From assembly GCF_900188485.1 (NCBI RefSeq), contig NZ_FZPH01000004.1:347542-411541 (forward strand): DNA of 64,000 nt, read 5' to 3'. The position numbers and the translations under genes were made by a program. Shown here piece after piece: positions 23,030 to 31,462 of this stretch (the stretch's first letter is position 1; each line of letters begins with the position of its first letter). The notes below the pieces were generated by a model that was not told the DNA's origin, did not search any database, and saw only the letters and a program-made list of their open reading frames with translations. The stretch is from Asanoa hainanensis (GTDB lineage Bacteria > Actinomycetota > Actinomycetes > Mycobacteriales > Micromonosporaceae).

Positions 23030-24901
23030 TCATCTACTCCCGATCACAAACAGATCGCCAGTTTGTTCTACCACTGCAGCCCTCACCGCAAAGAGGAGCG
23101 AGTCCAGCAACATCATTCGAAGAGCGTCCGGCGTATTAGTGCCCACCTCGGCACGCGCACGGGCGGCCTGCTGGCTCCGGTGGGTTACATGTGGTTGCAC
23201 AATGGCTACGTGGGCGATGTCTTGCGGTCCCCTGTAGCGCAGCATCTCCAGAAGTTCGCCGCGATCAGTTGTCCTCCGACCGTCGGTCCAACAGGCGGGC
23301 CGGGCGATCGAAGGCCTCGCTAGCCGCAATTCCAGGTGCTCGCCAGAGATGTAGCGAACGTTCTTTACAGCCTGGCTCGCCACTACCTCATACGGCCCAA
23401 CGGCTATTTGCCTGCGTGGGCTCATGCTGCCGGCGCCCTTGACATGTATAAGAGTGAGTTTGCCAGCCGGGTCCAAGTGGACGAAGTCAGAGACTTCGCC
23501 TGCACCGTCGTCACAAGTGAGCCAACCATGCGTATAGGCGTTCACTACCCACCCAAACAGCGAGTCATCGCCTTCGGCGCCAATCGCGTCGTGAATGTCC
23601 TGCGTGCTTGCTACGCGATCTTGATCCATCAGGGGCTTCTCGGCTGTTACCCGATAGCCCGAGAAGTCTTCAAATCTCCAGTTCGGGAATGCTGCCGACC
23701 GAATCTCCATCTTCCACATCTGGGAGTTAAGGAAGGCGTGTCCGGACTGATAGTGGGCGGTCATCAGATCCTGGCCATGATCTCTGAGCGCATCGAGAAT
23801 TGGCCGGACAGAGGGCAGGTTGGTCGGATCGCCATCGAAACCGAACTTGCAGACAAGCCTATTGCGAACTTCCCTTACAAGGCATTTTAATGTTCCGCCT
23901 AGAGAACCATCCAATCCTACGTGCAGACGGAAATCCATGCAGTTCGGATCGCCCTCTACTTCAATGAGAGCTTGCTGCAAGAGCGCAGCGGCGGACACTC
24001 TCTCCTCGCTCACGCCAACCACCGACAAATCCTCTGGCTGCAAGAACGAGACGTCGAACGCGCTTGTAACTAAGGATAGGTTCTCTTCTCGCTGAGCCAG
24101 CAAAGGATAGGGATCATCTGGGGCGGCTTGGTCAGCCATCGCCTCTTCTACGAGAACAAGCGCTTCGTTCGCTTGCGCGAAGAAGTGGGCAACCCCCTCA
24201 GAACCCGAGCTCCACATCCGAGACTTGTCCGGCGCGGCGCCAACTGTGCCTCTTAGCGCAACGAGCCCAGCGTCACGAGGCACATCCGCTCTAGCGGCGC
24301 TCATGGCGAAAGAGCCATCACCTGGAACTAGTAGGTCTTCGACTCGGGTGCCGCTCAGCGCCTTGGTGTCTGCTTTGGTGGACCTTTTCGAATGGATTCC
24401 GCGAAGCCAAATGCTCCGGGTTTGACTCCCGCGCAAGAACGCTGCCTTTGAGAAAGCCTCTGGGATCCGTTGGTACTGTTTTCTGACTGGCTGGTCGAGC
24501 CAACGCTGCATCGACTCTTTGATTGATTCGAAATCTGTGTAGAAGGCGATCAACCGATCTCGCCTCAGCCCAAGGAACAGTCTGTAGCTGATGTTGGTAT
24601 ACGGGACCTCGGATGCCATCCACGAGGGGTGCTTGTCGTGGCGGAGAATGAATGCGTCGACCTGATACAGATCGTCGCATAGCCAAGAGAGGTCGGGCGA
24701 CTTGCGTAGGACTTCGCCAATGCCGTCCGCGACAATAGTGCGGACGTCGTCGCGCCGTCTTCGACTTCTCCGTCTGACTTCCGCCATGAAGCGGTCGAAC
24801 GCTCTCGGCTTGTCCTCGGCCTCGATCTGGACAATGGTAAGCGACAGAAATGGGCGAAGTAGTGTCAGGGCGACCGGTTGAACACTCTCAACTTCGTCCA
24901 T
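23030..24901 (-). CDS. Large cargo protein of unknown function, possible PD-(D/E)XK-like core
   Basis: A 623-residue protein I cannot assign to a named family. Residues about 38-160 are basic and helical ('MAEVRRRSRRRRDD'). Near residues 445-515 is a restriction-endonuclease-like pattern: 'GEVSDFVHLDPAGKLTLIHV', that is Asp472 then His486-x-Lys488 on adjoining strands, followed by 'YEVVASQAVKNVRYI'. Some nuclease-like defence proteins carry such 'SDF..LD....LIHVK' cores. No ATPase motif was found. Codon use is AT-richer than the core genome, a sign of recent acquisition. The ATG lacks a Shine-Dalgarno site and may be leaderless. It is a likely defence cargo gene, unproven. Confidence 0.7.
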   Translation of the reverse strand: MDEVESVQPVALTLLRPFLSLTIVQIEAEDKPRAFDRFMAEVRRRSRRRRDDVRTIVADGIGEVLRKSPDLSWLCDDLYQVDAFILRHDKHPSWMASEVPYTNISYRLFLGLRRDRLIAFYTDFESIKESMQRWLDQPVRKQYQRIPEAFSKAAFLRGSQTRSIWLRGIHSKRSTKADTKALSGTRVEDLLVPGDGSFAMSAARADVPRDAGLVALRGTVGAAPDKSRMWSSGSEGVAHFFAQANEALVLVEEAMADQAAPDDPYPLLAQREENLSLVTSAFDVSFLQPEDLSVVGVSEERVSAAALLQQALIEVEGDPNCMDFRLHVGLDGSLGGTLKCLVREVRNRLVCKFGFDGDPTNLPSVRPILDALRDHGQDLMTAHYQSGHAFLNSQMWKMEIRSAAFPNWRFEDFSGYRVTAEKPLMDQDRVASTQDIHDAIGAEGDDSLFGWVVNAYTHGWLTCDDGAGEVSDFVHLDPAGKLTLIHVKGAGSMSPRRQIAVGPYEVVASQAVKNVRYISGEHLELRLARPSIARPACWTDGRRTTDRGELLEMLRYRGPQDIAHVAIVQPHVTHRSQQAARARAEVGTNTPDALRMMLLDSLLFAVRAAVVEQTGDLFVIGSR

Positions 24902-25143
24902 CTATTGAGCGTATCTAACCGAACTCATCCCACGGCGTCCAAGTACCTCGATCGGGTTACGCGACCTGGTCACCGTTCGATGGCCAACTTGGTCGGCGCC
25001 GCCTTCCAAGGAACCATGAGTTGTGCTCGTTCATGGGGTACAGCGTGGGGGGCTATGACCCTCGTTTGATCCAATCGGTCTAAGCCGGCGCGGCGTCGTC
25101 GTGGGTGGAGCGGTGATGACCGCCGCCTTCTGCTTCTACTCGT

Positions 25144-26262
25144 CTACTGCCCCTCTGGGTCACTTGGCACGGCGCCTCGACGGCGTTTGCCGAGATAAGC
25201 GGGCACAAGGGTCCCGTCGTCGATCACAGCAAGCGCAAGCTGTTCGTGTGTGAGGCCCTTCACCTCGGTTAGGTCAACGCCTCGAAGGTCAGTCTGCACT
25301 AGCGACGCGCCTTTCAGATTGCAACCGCGCAGCGCGGCGCCGCGGAGGTCCGAGCCATCCAGACTGGAGCCACGTAGGTCCGCCCACCGGAGAAGAGCGC
25401 CAACCAGGTTGGCGCCGGAGATATGCGATGCTGGCAACCGCGCACCGCTGAGATTTGCGGCCCTGAGATCGCATTCGTGCAATGCCACACCTTTAATGCA
25501 TCGGGCGTTGACGAGGTCCGCACCCTGCAGGTTCGACCCTTCGAAATGGAGATTGTCAACCCAGCCATGAAGTAGGGCGGCGCCCGGCAAATCTGTGGGC
25601 CCCAATTGGATCCATGGAGATTCGTAACGACGGGGCCGCTTGTTCAGAGCTGTGAGCGCAGTTTGCACGTCGATCGGCAAAGGATCGCCAACCCAATGCC
25701 AACCAGATTCGTAGGTGCCATCTTGTTCGAGGTCGGCGCCGTCTTCAATGTATTCGTCCCGCGGTCTAGCTTCGCGAATAAAGCCAGCCAGTAAGTCCAC
25801 GACGGCGCGGTGGTCGCGCGGTGAGTCTCGCATCAATCTCGACAGGGCGTAGATAGCGCCGATACGTTCGGCAGGGTGGGCTGACACCAATTGTGTGGCC
25901 GCTTTGGTATACCGGTCTGCGACTTGCCCCGACCGCGTAAGAAGGTAGCTTCGTGCCGTAAACACGATGGTTGCCAGGCCGCCAAAAGCGAGGGCGATCT
26001 GCAATAAAGTAGTTCTGCTAGTCGTGACGGCCTGTGCCTTCTTTTCAGGATCTTTTATCGATTCGATAAGCTGTGAATCAAACCAAAACGGTCCGCGCCA
26101 TATGAGGAGCGCCACCCCTGTCAGCGCTGCTAGGGCCGCACAACTGATGACAAACCGTCTTAGCCATACAGGTACCTCATGCCGCAACCGGCGGCGGACC
26201 TTGAAGGTGTTGAGTGATAGGACCTCATAGGGTTTCGCAAACCAGCGAGGCAGTCGAGCCAT
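25144..26262 (-). CDS. Membrane-anchored pentapeptide-repeat protein
   Basis: A 372-residue protein. Two TM helices (about 35-55 and 83-105) are followed by the 'RYTKAATQLVSAHPAERIGA' segment, seen in many actinobacterial pentapeptide-repeat membrane proteins, then repeats of A(D/N)LXX from about residue 225 to 340 ('LQGADLVNARCIKGVALHEC'). ATG 26262 was chosen ('MARLPRWFAKP'); the frame open to 26430 runs into the divergent gene's leader. Function is unknown; the repeat solenoid could mimic DNA or serve as scaffold. It is part of the element's AT-richer cargo. Confidence 0.82.
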   Translation of the reverse strand: MARLPRWFAKPYEVLSLNTFKVRRRLRHEVPVWLRRFVISCAALAALTGVALLIWRGPFWFDSQLIESIKDPEKKAQAVTTSRTTLLQIALAFGGLATIVFTARSYLLTRSGQVADRYTKAATQLVSAHPAERIGAIYALSRLMRDSPRDHRAVVDLLAGFIREARPRDEYIEDGADLEQDGTYESGWHWVGDPLPIDVQTALTALNKRPRRYESPWIQLGPTDLPGAALLHGWVDNLHFEGSNLQGADLVNARCIKGVALHECDLRAANLSGARLPASHISGANLVGALLRWADLRGSSLDGSDLRGAALRGCNLKGASLVQTDLRGVDLTEVKGLTHEQLALAVIDDGTLVPAYLGKRRRGAVPSDPEGQ

Positions 26263-26468
26263 GCTTGAGTACCCTAGGCGATTACGCCTTCTTCGTACAT
26301 GCTGAGCGACTAGCCGCCACTGGGGGAGTTCTCGTTCCGCCGCCCTACCGGACGCTGAGGTGCGCGCGTAGCGCAATGAACCGGTCAGGTGACGTACTTG
26401 CGTGACCTGCGTCGTTGCGTGTAGGAACACGGTTGGGTTGCTGTGCAGTGAGTCCTAAGGGGACAGAC

Positions 26469-27707
26469 TTGAATGATGCCGGCGAAAGTTCGAAGGAAGT
26501 ATCACTTAAGACGCTTTCAATCCGGGTATTGCGGAGAAGAGGCTTCGGGCGCGTCTGCAAGGGCGAGCCGACAGACACGGTCCGCTTCTCGATCATTTTG
26601 AGCCAAAATATCCTATCAGGCATACTTTTGGGAATAAACTTCTACTTTGTCTTCCATTTAGGTCTTGTCTTCTGGCAGACAGTCCTTCTTACCTTCGCAT
26701 CTCTTGTCGTTTTGGCCGTCCTAATGAGGCTCGGGGCTGCGACTGCGGGCGTTGCCTACTTCCTATATTTTGCGCTGTGGAGCGTGCTCCTGGGCGTCGT
26801 TATCTATAAAGACGACTTGGCTTCGGCACTGCTGACGTTCGGTGTCCCTTTCTTAATTGTGTCTCTCGGTAGGTGGGCACTCGGCGCGGTGAAGGTGACG
26901 CGACACATACCGTTCTTTGTGCCCCTTGCTTTGATCTTCGTCTTGCTTCCTCTCCTTACGGAGGACCCGTGGCGGCTAGCCAGCGCGTCTGGTTCGCGGA
27001 TCGCGTATCTGGCGCTTTGTTCGAGCCTGCCACTGGTCTTCCTTTTGGTTCTAAGAATTTGGAAACTCGACTTTGGTGCGATACTTAATAGTGCTGTGGA
27101 ACCCACCGTGGGGAGGGCGTTAGATTTCGCGGCCATTGTTCGTGAGCTTAACTCGATGCGCGCAAACCACGAGAGGGCGCTCGATGTTGCTGCGACGACC
27201 GCACAGCTCGCGGACATCTACAGCAAGGAAGAGTCGACGGCCGCAAGCATGAGACGCGTGGCCGTCGTAATGCAGAGGCGGTATAAGTGGGTCGCTATTC
27301 GCCATTTCCTGAGGCTTCTCAGTGCGGTCGGACTTAGTCTTTTCGGGCTCATCTATGTTCTTGCATGGGTAGCGGTTCCCCGACAGCTCGCCACAGAATG
27401 GTCCGCCTCAAGCGTTGCCGTTCAATCGATTGACTTCTTCGGCGGAAAAATAGACCTGCCACTAGGGCCGTATCTGTTCGTGTCTCTACTGCTTGCGACG
27501 GTCGCGTTTGTTGGCTTTCTTGGCTTCACGCTTACCGAAGATCAGCATTCGGCCACCCTGTGGAACGGAGTCGCCGTGAAGCCAGCGGAGGATCTCTTTC
27601 TCTATGGAATTCCGTACCTTGCCCTCCGCGAGCCCAGCGAGGCAGACGCCGATCCCAGCGGGGCCAAGCTGTCGGTTCCGCCCGGTGAGGAGATTGTGCA
27701 GCGGTAA
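26469..27707 (+). CDS. Polytopic membrane protein, AICE cargo
   Basis: About 412 residues. Six or so hydrophobic helices occupy residues about 40-200, then a helical cytoplasmic segment (about 215-290, 'SMRANHERALDVAATTAQLA'), then two more helices near the C-terminus and a short Pro-rich tail. I do not recognise the family. The start is uncertain: TTG 26469 has AAGGGG 6 bases upstream, and an in-frame TTG exists at 26415. Composition is unlike the host: bases 26641-26700 hold 26 G+C of 60. It is divergent from the pentapeptide gene and is the last gene before the right att site. Confidence 0.72.
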   Translation: MNDAGESSKEVSLKTLSIRVLRRRGFGRVCKGEPTDTVRFSIILSQNILSGILLGINFYFVFHLGLVFWQTVLLTFASLVVLAVLMRLGAATAGVAYFLYFALWSVLLGVVIYKDDLASALLTFGVPFLIVSLGRWALGAVKVTRHIPFFVPLALIFVLLPLLTEDPWRLASASGSRIAYLALCSSLPLVFLLVLRIWKLDFGAILNSAVEPTVGRALDFAAIVRELNSMRANHERALDVAATTAQLADIYSKEESTAASMRRVAVVMQRRYKWVAIRHFLRLLSAVGLSLFGLIYVLAWVAVPRQLATEWSASSVAVQSIDFFGGKIDLPLGPYLFVSLLLATVAFVGFLGFTLTEDQHSATLWNGVAVKPAEDLFLYGIPYLALREPSEADADPSGAKLSVPPGEEIVQR

Positions 27708-28036
27708 CACGACTAGCTAGGCGCGTGAATCGACTGCGAACGGGCTGAGCCCGTCGAGTCCCGCCCGCAGCCGACCCGAGCCGAGCAGACCGGAGCTGAG
27801 ACCGCCAGCGCTGGGCGCGGGCGTTCGGCACGTCCGCGGAGGCGCGGCCCTACCTGCCGGGCCTGCTGCCTGCGGGTAGGTCGACGACGGACGGGACGGC
27901 TCGGCTGTAGCCGCACGGCGGGTGAGGGTCCAACTGAGTGACAACCGTGCCGGACGTCCGCAGACGTAGCTGGATACCGTCGGACCGTTCTCGCAGGTCA
28001 GAAGGCGATCGGTGCAGCAAAGACGAGTCCGGTCGA
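27708..28036. other. Gene-free right end of the element
   Basis: This 329-bp stretch holds no supportable gene; open frames across it run into the tRNA fragment or have no start context. It returns to high GC. It is the inner side of the right attachment site. Confidence 0.5.
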
Positions 28037-28085
28037 TCCTTGACACGGAAGAGGTCACTGGTTCAAACCCAGTATCGCCCACCAG
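28037..28085 (+). repeat. Right attachment site core (tRNA-Val 3' fragment)
   Basis: Identical over 49 bp to 13939-13987. It contains the anticodon loop, T arm, acceptor 3' strand and CCA of tRNA-Val but no 5' half, so it is not a functional tRNA. Confidence 0.95.
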
Positions 28086-28088
28086 ATC

Positions 28089-28122
28089 AGAGCCGGTTTC
28101 CTCAGAACGGGGAGCCGGCTCT
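28089..28122 (+). terminator. Original chromosomal terminator of tRNA-Val
   Basis: AGAGCCGG (28089-28096) pairs with CCGGCTCT (28115-28122). Before integration this hairpin would have followed tRNA-Val directly. Confidence 0.7.
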
Positions 28123-28214
28123 TCGGTTCTCACATTGCATCAGGGAAGACTCCACGACAGGCCAGCGCCCGGCTGTTGCGCTTGGCTTTCCACCTCCCCT
28201 GGGAAGATCAGTTC

Positions 28215-28496
28215 ATGGGTGGCGTCTTCGTGAACGTGCGCCGCAGTGGGGACGGACCGTATGCGTGCCCATGTTGCGGATACCTGACGCTGGACGAACG
28301 CGGCATGTACGAGATCTGCCCCGTGTGCTTCTGGGACGACGACGGCCAGGACGACCACGACGCCGACCGGATTCGGGGCGGACCCAACCGCGGCTTGAGC
28401 CTGACCATGGCCCGGGAACACTTCATCCGCGTCGGCGCCTCCGAACCGCGCCGCCTGCCTCACGTTCGACCGCCGAGCGACGACGAGTGCCCCTGA
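28215..28496 (+). CDS. CPCC-family cysteine-rich protein
   Basis: A 93-residue protein whose N-terminal half has 'YACPCCGYLTLDERG' and 'YEICPVCFWDDDGQDD', the defining signature of the cysteine-rich CPCC family (two CxxC knuckles, probably zinc). The C-terminal half is a short helix and a disordered tail. Such proteins often lie next to polymorphic toxins or as orphan small genes; no function is established. ATG 28215 was preferred over an upstream in-frame codon at 28176 because it begins just before the conserved core. Confidence 0.85.
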   Translation: MGGVFVNVRRSGDGPYACPCCGYLTLDERGMYEICPVCFWDDDGQDDHDADRIRGGPNRGLSLTMAREHFIRVGASEPRRLPHVRPPSDDECP

Positions 28497-28623
28497 ACCA
28501 ATCCGGCCGCGACACGGGCGATGCGCGGGTGTCGGTCTGTTCCGGCAACCACCTCGTCCAGCGCGACCACGACGTCGGGCCTGTTGCGGCCGCACCGGAC
28601 GACCTCAGCCGCGATCCGCGGTT

Positions 28624-28669
28624 CGGCCTGTACGCCGGCGACACCAGGCTTCACCCGGCGTACAGGCCG
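28624..28669. repeat. 15-bp inverted repeat between convergent genes
   Basis: Perfect 15-base arms (28624-28638 and 28655-28669, CGGCCTGTACGCCGG and complement) with a 16-base loop. It sits between the convergent CPCC and aldo/keto reductase genes and most simply acts as a bidirectional terminator. Confidence 0.65.
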
Positions 28670-28696
28670 TCAGAGCACGTCGCGAACCGGTCACGG

Positions 28697-29785
28697 TCAG
28701 GCGGCGGCGTTCCACACTGGAGGCTGGTAGCCCGCCGGCTTGTCGCCGATGCCCAGGCCCGGGCTGACGATCCAGGACTGGTACTCGGGCGTGAACATTT
28801 GGTACGGCAGGCCCCACTGCGGTGCGCTCGCCTGGTCCAGGCGGGCGCGCAGCTCCGCCGGGAGCTCGAAGTCCAGCGCGCCGAGGCTGCTGTCGAGTTG
28901 GGTGACGCTGCTCGCGCCGACGATGACCGAGCCGACCGCCGGCTGGGTGGCCACCCAGTTGACCGCCACCTGGGCCATGCTCCGACCCAGCTCGGCGGCG
29001 ACCTTCTCGAGTTCCTCGACCACGCGCCAGTCGCGCTCGCTGACCGGGCGCTGGGGGCCCTCGCCGCCCAGCCGGCCCTCGCCGGTCAGACCCTCGCCGG
29101 ACCGGCGGTACTTGCCCGTGAGCAGGCCCCCGCCGATCGGGCTCCACGCCGTCAGGCCCAGGCCCAGGGTCTGGGCCATCGAGGTGAACTCGGCTTCGAT
29201 GTCGCGGGCCACCAGGGAGTACGGCAGCTGCACGGTGATCATCGGGGTCAGCGCGTTGGCCTCGGCGAAGGTCTGGGCGCGGGCGGCGTACCAGGCGGGC
29301 ACGTCGGACAGCCCCGCGTAGCGGATCTTGCCCGCGCGGACCAGGTCGTCGAACGTCCGGACCACCTCCTCGACGGGCGTGATCCGGTCCCAGGTGTGCA
29401 GCAGGTACAGGTCGAGGTAGTCGGTGCCGAGCCGCTTCAACGACGCCTCGACCGCGCGGATCATGTGCTTGCGCCCGTTGCCGCCGGCGTTCGGGTCCGT
29501 CGGGTCGACGGTGTTGGTGAACTTGCTGGTCAACACCAGGCGATCGCGTACGCCCGCGGACGCGATCAGCTTGCCGAGGATGCGCTCGCTCTCCCCTGCG
29601 GTGTAGAAGTCCGCGGTGTCGACGAGGTTGCCGCCGGCCTCCACGTACCGCCGGAAGATCGGCTCCGCCTCCTCCGAGGTCTTGCCGTACGCGGCATGGA
29701 AGCCCGCGACCCCGAAGTTCATCGTGCCGAGCGCCAGCCGGCTGACCCGCAGCCCGGACCGACCCAACAGGTAGTAGTCATTCAT
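28697..29785 (-). CDS. Aldo/keto reductase
   Basis: A 362-residue TIM-barrel oxidoreductase. The N-terminal 'SGLRVSRLALGTMNFG' and catalytic tetrad are recognisable: Asp and Tyr in 'NLVDTADFYTAGESE', Lys in 'LVLTSKFTNTV', His in 'YLDLYLLHTWD'. The C-terminal NADPH-binding 'GSVIVGASSVTQLDSSLGAL' is present. Family members reduce aldehydes and ketones with NADPH. ATG 29785 starts the canonical 'YYLLGRSGL'; a TTG further up lies inside an operator. It is 46 bp downstream of a TetR gene on the same strand and shares an operator with it. Confidence 0.92.
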   Translation of the reverse strand: MNDYYLLGRSGLRVSRLALGTMNFGVAGFHAAYGKTSEEAEPIFRRYVEAGGNLVDTADFYTAGESERILGKLIASAGVRDRLVLTSKFTNTVDPTDPNAGGNGRKHMIRAVEASLKRLGTDYLDLYLLHTWDRITPVEEVVRTFDDLVRAGKIRYAGLSDVPAWYAARAQTFAEANALTPMITVQLPYSLVARDIEAEFTSMAQTLGLGLTAWSPIGGGLLTGKYRRSGEGLTGEGRLGGEGPQRPVSERDWRVVEELEKVAAELGRSMAQVAVNWVATQPAVGSVIVGASSVTQLDSSLGALDFELPAELRARLDQASAPQWGLPYQMFTPEYQSWIVSPGLGIGDKPAGYQPPVWNAAA

Positions 29786-29810
29786 GCGGGCAACCGTGGC
29801 GCGCGAAAAA

Positions 29811-29826
29811 TGGACCCGCAAGTCCA
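29811..29826. promoter_or_regulatory. Operator TGGAC-N6-GTCCA upstream of aldo/keto reductase
   Basis: TGGAC (29811-29815) and GTCCA (29822-29826) with a 6-base spacer, between the TetR and reductase genes. The same motif with the same spacing occurs at 30444-30459. Confidence 0.7.
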
Positions 29827-29831
29827 AAGCG

Positions 29832-30452
29832 CTAGCGGCGGCGTAGGCCCTCGATGCCGACGTCGAGTGCGGCCTCCAGGTGCTCGATCCGGCCCGTGGC
29901 GAGCATCACGGCGACACCGCCCTGGATGCCGGCGAGCAGCGCGGCCGCCGAGCGGTCGGCGTCCAGCGCCGCGTCGACCTCGCCGATGCTCTGCATGTAC
30001 CGGATCCCGGTCGCGATCTCCCACTGCCATCGGGTGATGAGCTCGGACGTCACCGCCCGGGCGCCGGGAGTGCCGCGGCCGAGCTGGGACATCAGGCTGT
30101 TGAGGGGGCATTCGGTGCCCTGCGCGAGATACCGCGCGACGACCCGATCACGCCAGTCCAGCCAGGCGGGCCACGACGTCAGATGGCCGAGCTGGGGCTG
30201 CTGGTCGGTCAGCACCCGCTCGGACTCGTGCCGAGCCACCGCGAGCAGCAGCTCGTCCTTGCCGTCCGGGAAGTAGTGGAACAGCTGCCCCTTGCTGGTG
30301 CCGGTCCGCGCACGCACGTCGTCCAGCGTCGTCGCCACGGCGCCACGCTCCCGAACCTCGGCCGCCGCCCCTTCGACGATCCGCTGCCGGGTGGCGAGAC
30401 CTTTCGGCGTCAACGGCCGTTCCGTACCCGCGATTCCGCTTTTTGGACTCAC
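29832..30452 (-). CDS. TetR/AcrR family regulator of the reductase
   Basis: A 206-residue protein with the TetR HTH 'TTLDDVRARTGTSKGQLFHY' (about residues 41-60) after 'RQRIVEGAAAEVRERGAVA'. The C-terminal part, with a cysteine in 'AQGTECPLNSLMSQLG', fits the TetR_C_6 type that often controls neighbouring oxidoreductases in response to electrophiles. The GTG start at 30452 lies within the operator 30444-30459, so binding would block its own translation start region and promoter; the message is probably leaderless. Inferred targets: itself and the adjacent aldo/keto reductase. Confidence 0.9.
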   Translation of the reverse strand: MSPKSGIAGTERPLTPKGLATRQRIVEGAAAEVRERGAVATTLDDVRARTGTSKGQLFHYFPDGKDELLLAVARHESERVLTDQQPQLGHLTSWPAWLDWRDRVVARYLAQGTECPLNSLMSQLGRGTPGARAVTSELITRWQWEIATGIRYMQSIGEVDAALDADRSAAALLAGIQGGVAVMLATGRIEHLEAALDVGIEGLRRR

Positions 30453-30459
30453 CGGTCCA
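30444..30459. promoter_or_regulatory. Operator TGGAC-N6-GTCCA over the TetR start codon
   Basis: TGGAC (30444-30448) and GTCCA (30455-30459) with a 6-base spacer. It overlaps the GTG at 30452. Confidence 0.7.
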
Positions 30460-30480
30460 GCCTAGCGCGGAGGCAACCGG

Positions 30481-31368
30481 TCAGCCCGCGGTGCGCAGCT
30501 TGGTCAGGAACTCCGTGGTGTCCACGGGTGACAGGGCGGCGACGGTCAGCCGTTCCATCGCCTGGCGGTAGCGCTCCACGTGCTCCGGCTTGTCCATGTA
30601 GAGGGCGCTGACGAGCTGTTCGACATAGACGATGTCGGGGATGTCCGGGTCGGCGAACCGGAGCATGCTGAACGAGCCGCCGTCCGCAGTGTGGGTGCCG
30701 CGCCGCAGCGGCATGACCTGCAGCGTGATGTTCGGGCGCTCGCTGATGTCGAGCAGGTGCTTGAGCTGGCCCTGCATGACCGCCCGCCCGCCGATCGGTC
30801 GCCGCAGCGCCGCCTCGTCCAGCACCACCCAGTAGGTCGCGGGCGGGGTGCGGTCCAGGATCCGCTGGCGTTCCAGGCGGAGCTTGACGCGACGGTCCAC
30901 TTCGGCCGGTGCCGTCTCGGGCAGGCCGGAGACCACGACGCCACGGGCGTAGTCGGCCGTCTGGAGCAGGCCCGGCACGAACTGCACCTCGTACGCGCGG
31001 ATGGTGGTGGCCGCCTCCTCGAGGCCGACGTACGTGCCGAACCAGCTCTCCAGCACGTCGTCGTAGCGGTGCCACCAGCCGTCCGAGCGCGAGTCGCGGG
31101 CCAGCGCCAGCAGGGGCTCGCGCTGGGCCTCGTCGACCATGCCGTAGAGGGTGAGCAGGTCCGCGATGTCGCGCTCTTTGAAGCCGACCCGGCCGAGCTC
31201 CATGCGCGAGATCTTCGACGCCGAGCCGCGTACGTGGTAGCCGGCGTCCTCTCTGGACACACCGGCCGCCTCGCGGAGCCGCCGCAGTTGCGCACCCACG
31301 ACGATCCGTCTGGCCGTGGGGCCAACGGCGGCGTCCGGCGCGGTCATATCGTCCCTCGAGGTCGGCAC
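30481..31368 (-). CDS. XRE-HTH / DUF5753 regulator (Scr1-type)
   Basis: A 295-residue protein. An N-terminal XRE helix-turn-helix, 'QLRRLREAAGVSREDAGYHV' and 'SASKISRMELGRVGFKERDI' (about residues 27-68), is followed by the DUF5753 domain: 'YEVQFVPGLLQTADYARGVV' and 'VVLDEAALRRPIGGRAVMQG'. DUF5753 regulators (WhiJ/AbaA-like) pair with small DUF397 proteins, and such a gene lies 94 bp upstream on the same strand. They control development or secondary metabolism in actinomycetes, or act as antitoxin-like elements. A second in-frame ATG at 31347 is also possible. Confidence 0.9.
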   Translation of the reverse strand: MPTSRDDMTAPDAAVGPTARRIVVGAQLRRLREAAGVSREDAGYHVRGSASKISRMELGRVGFKERDIADLLTLYGMVDEAQREPLLALARDSRSDGWWHRYDDVLESWFGTYVGLEEAATTIRAYEVQFVPGLLQTADYARGVVVSGLPETAPAEVDRRVKLRLERQRILDRTPPATYWVVLDEAALRRPIGGRAVMQGQLKHLLDISERPNITLQVMPLRRGTHTADGGSFSMLRFADPDIPDIVYVEQLVSALYMDKPEHVERYRQAMERLTVAALSPVDTTEFLTKLRTAG

Positions 31369-31462
31369 AGGCTCGTCGAGGGTCGCATCGACGAGATCGC
31401 CCGGTAGCCTACGTGACCCTTCGGTTACCGGTCCATCATGCGTCAGGCCGTGACCTGACCGA

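Larger units (their letters stand above)
13939..28085. mobile_element. Actinomycete integrative and conjugative element (AICE), 14.1 kb
   Basis: Bounded by a 49-bp identical direct repeat (13939-13987 and 28037-28085) derived from the 3' part of tRNA-Val. Inside are a tyrosine integrase next to the left att site, xis, a TraB/FtsK-like DNA translocase, DUF2637 spread protein, KorSA-like GntR regulator, Pif-like Nudix proteins, an NDK gene and AT-richer cargo. This is the pSAM2/SLP1-type organisation, with double-stranded DNA transfer by a single TraB protein. No replication initiator was recognised, so the copy may be replication-defective or use an unknown Rep. The tRNA remains intact at the left end. 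Confidence 0.92.

Noticed and set aside
28012..28233. Small open frame reading through the right att repeat
   Set aside because: It translates tRNA sequence and has no ribosome site; the same peptide appears by chance at the left att site.
28521..28696. A possible glycogen-debranching-like fragment in 'DPRFGLYAGDTR'
   Set aside because: The resemblance covers about a dozen residues and is created by the 15-bp inverted repeat; no further similarity follows.
27938..30037. A 699-residue plus-strand frame covering the right att site and the aldo/keto reductase region
   Set aside because: It is antisense to a well-supported reductase and TetR gene, is Arg/His/Gly-rich without domains, and crosses the tRNA fragment.
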